Source: Kiritimatiellia bacterium
GTDB lineage: Bacteria; Verrucomicrobiota; Kiritimatiellia; RFP12; UBA1067
Assembly (NCBI GenBank): GCA_017403825.1
Contig: JAFRDO010000043.1
Span: forward strand, 1-64,000
DNA length: 64,000 nucleotides
Reading direction: 5' to 3'
The number at the start of each line of letters is the position of its first letter. The stretch's first letter is position 1. The notes under the pieces are model-generated. The model saw nothing but the letters and a program-made list of their open reading frames with translations. It was not told the DNA's origin and searched no databases. This document shows positions 63,133 through 64,000 of this stretch, one piece after another. The position numbers were made by a program, and so were the translations under genes.

Positions 63133-64000
63133 CAGATTTCGACTACTGGTCGCCGACCTACATTGCGTTCGGCAAGGACAAGGAATCGCGCACTGGCGAG
63201 CTCGTGCGGCGGTTTGGCGGACGCAAGGCTCTCATGATCTACGGCGGCGGAAGCGCCGTCAGGAGCGGACTCATCGGACGCGTCGAGGCGTCGCTCTCCA
63301 AGGCCGGCGTAGGTTTCATCAAGCTTGGCGGCGTCAAGCCCAACCCGCGCAGCTCGCTCGTCGAGGAAGGCGTGCGCCTCGCCCTGTCCGAAAAGGTTGA
63401 CTTCATGCTCGCTGTCGGCGGCGGCAGCGTGATCGACACCGCAAAGGCGATTGCAATCGGCGCGGCCAACGGCGGTGAATGGCGCCGGTTCTACGTTGGC
63501 AAAGAAGTGAAGGTGCGCCCTGCGATTCCCGCCGCGCTGCCTGTAGGCGTCGTGCTCACGATAGCGGCCGCGGGGAGCGAAGGTTCGACGAACAGCATCA
63601 TAAACCTGGAGCCTGAGAATCTCAAGCGCGGAGCAGGCGGCGACATCCTGCGCCCGAAGTTCGCCGTCCTGAATCCGGAACTGACCATGAGCCTGCCTCC
63701 GTTCCAGACGGCGTGCGGCCTTGCGGACATGTTCGCGCATCTCTGCGAGCGATACTTCACGCCGACAGCCGACGTGACGCTCTCGGACAACCTCTGCGAG
63801 GCGGTTATGCGCACTGTCGTGGATGAGAGCGCAAAGATTATGGCCAACCCGACGGACTACCAGGCACGGGCGAACGTCATGTGGGCCGGCACGCTCGCGC
63901 ACAACGACATCTGCGGCGCCGGACGCGTCCAGGACTGGGCCAGCCACGGCATCGAGCACGAGCTCTCGGCCCTCTACGACTGCGCCCACGGCGCCGGACT
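63129..64000 (+). CDS. Iron-containing alcohol dehydrogenase, 3' part cut by window edge
   Basis: About 290 residues of a group III, YqhD/BdhA-like NAD(P)H-dependent alcohol or aldehyde dehydrogenase. It has the dinucleotide site MIYGGGSAVRSG and VGGGSVIDTAKAIAIG, and the metal ligands Asp and His in CGLADMFAHLCERY and two His in HGIEHELSALYDCAHG. The last residues lie past the window. It starts by ATGA overlap with recD. Reduction of reactive aldehydes is one likely role. Confidence 0.9.
   Translation, partial: MTDFDYWSPTYIAFGKDKESRTGELVRRFGGRKALMIYGGGSAVRSGLIGRVEASLSKAGVGFIKLGGVKPNPRSSLVEEGVRLALSEKVDFMLAVGGGSVIDTAKAIAIGAANGGEWRRFYVGKEVKVRPAIPAALPVGVVLTIAAAGSEGSTNSIINLEPENLKRGAGGDILRPKFAVLNPELTMSLPPFQTACGLADMFAHLCERYFTPTADVTLSDNLCEAVMRTVVDESAKIMANPTDYQARANVMWAGTLAHNDICGAGRVQDWASHGIEHELSALYDCAHGAG

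Overview
The window is a 64 kb piece of a GC-rich, gene-dense Gram-negative bacterial chromosome. Several traits fit a member of the PVC group, most likely Verrucomicrobiota/Kiritimatiellota. These are a long tandem run of type II/type IV pilin-like genes, an RNA-recognition-motif protein, a histone-H1-like Lys/Ala-rich protein, very tight gene packing with ATGA overlaps, and extended -10 boxes (TGGTATAAT) placed directly in front of start codons. The taxonomic call is inference; there is no rRNA in the window. No prophage, CRISPR array or insertion sequence was seen. Genes are cut at both edges: a prenyl synthase at the left and an alcohol dehydrogenase at the right.

Layout. 1-5.2 kb: prenyl diphosphate synthase (partial), ClC chloride channel, DJ-1/PfpI protein, a membrane-anchored RRM protein and the primary sigma factor RpoD, all on the minus strand. 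5.2-6.7 kb (+): an rRNA-type methyltransferase and a NeuD/PglD-like acyltransferase. 6.7-12.2 kb (-): gatB, a small membrane protein, and an M18 aminopeptidase / release-factor-like rescue protein / murI / rsmE operon. 12.2-25.4 kb (-): one apparent operon of nine pilin-like proteins, a tandem SGNH hydrolase, a D-aminoacylase-type amidohydrolase and TatD. 25.4-29.9 kb (-): exbB, exbD, a TPR protein and a VWA protein whose N terminus looks like TonB. 29.9-37.6 kb (-): a ChrA-like transporter fused in frame to a DUF3857/transglutaminase protein, a 2-hydroxyacid dehydrogenase and a secreted alpha/beta hydrolase. 37.7-39.1 kb: a secreted protein of unknown function, then about 630 bp of non-coding DNA with a 300-bp palindromic element. 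39.2-44.3 kb (-): dus, an unknown TPR-like protein, two GYF/coiled-coil paralogs with VEK-type repeats, a 61-residue histone-like protein with a strong terminator, and tRNA-Leu(GAG). 44.4-52.7 kb (-): an eight-gene operon of rfbC, a sugar transporter, a U32 protein, glycosyltransferases (one a GT32-GT87 fusion), a methyltransferase and an EEP-family enzyme. 52.7-54.8 kb (-): a ClpB that lacks its N-terminal domain. 55.0-64 kb (+): recC, recB, recD and an iron-dependent alcohol dehydrogenase.

How the genes work together. Three parts look most distinctive. The first is the exbB-exbD-TPR-VWA operon, where a VWA protein occupies the TonB position and carries a TonB-like transmembrane S-x3-H motif. 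The second is the ChrA-transglutaminase fusion, whose junction segment reads both as the last membrane helix of the transporter and as a signal peptide, with a consensus -10 box inside the upstream frame. The third is the nine-member pilin-like cluster, which has no ATPase, platform or secretin beside it. At least eight genes have a -10 box ending 6-10 nt before the ATG, which predicts leaderless or near-leaderless mRNAs; other genes have purine-rich Shine-Dalgarno sequences.
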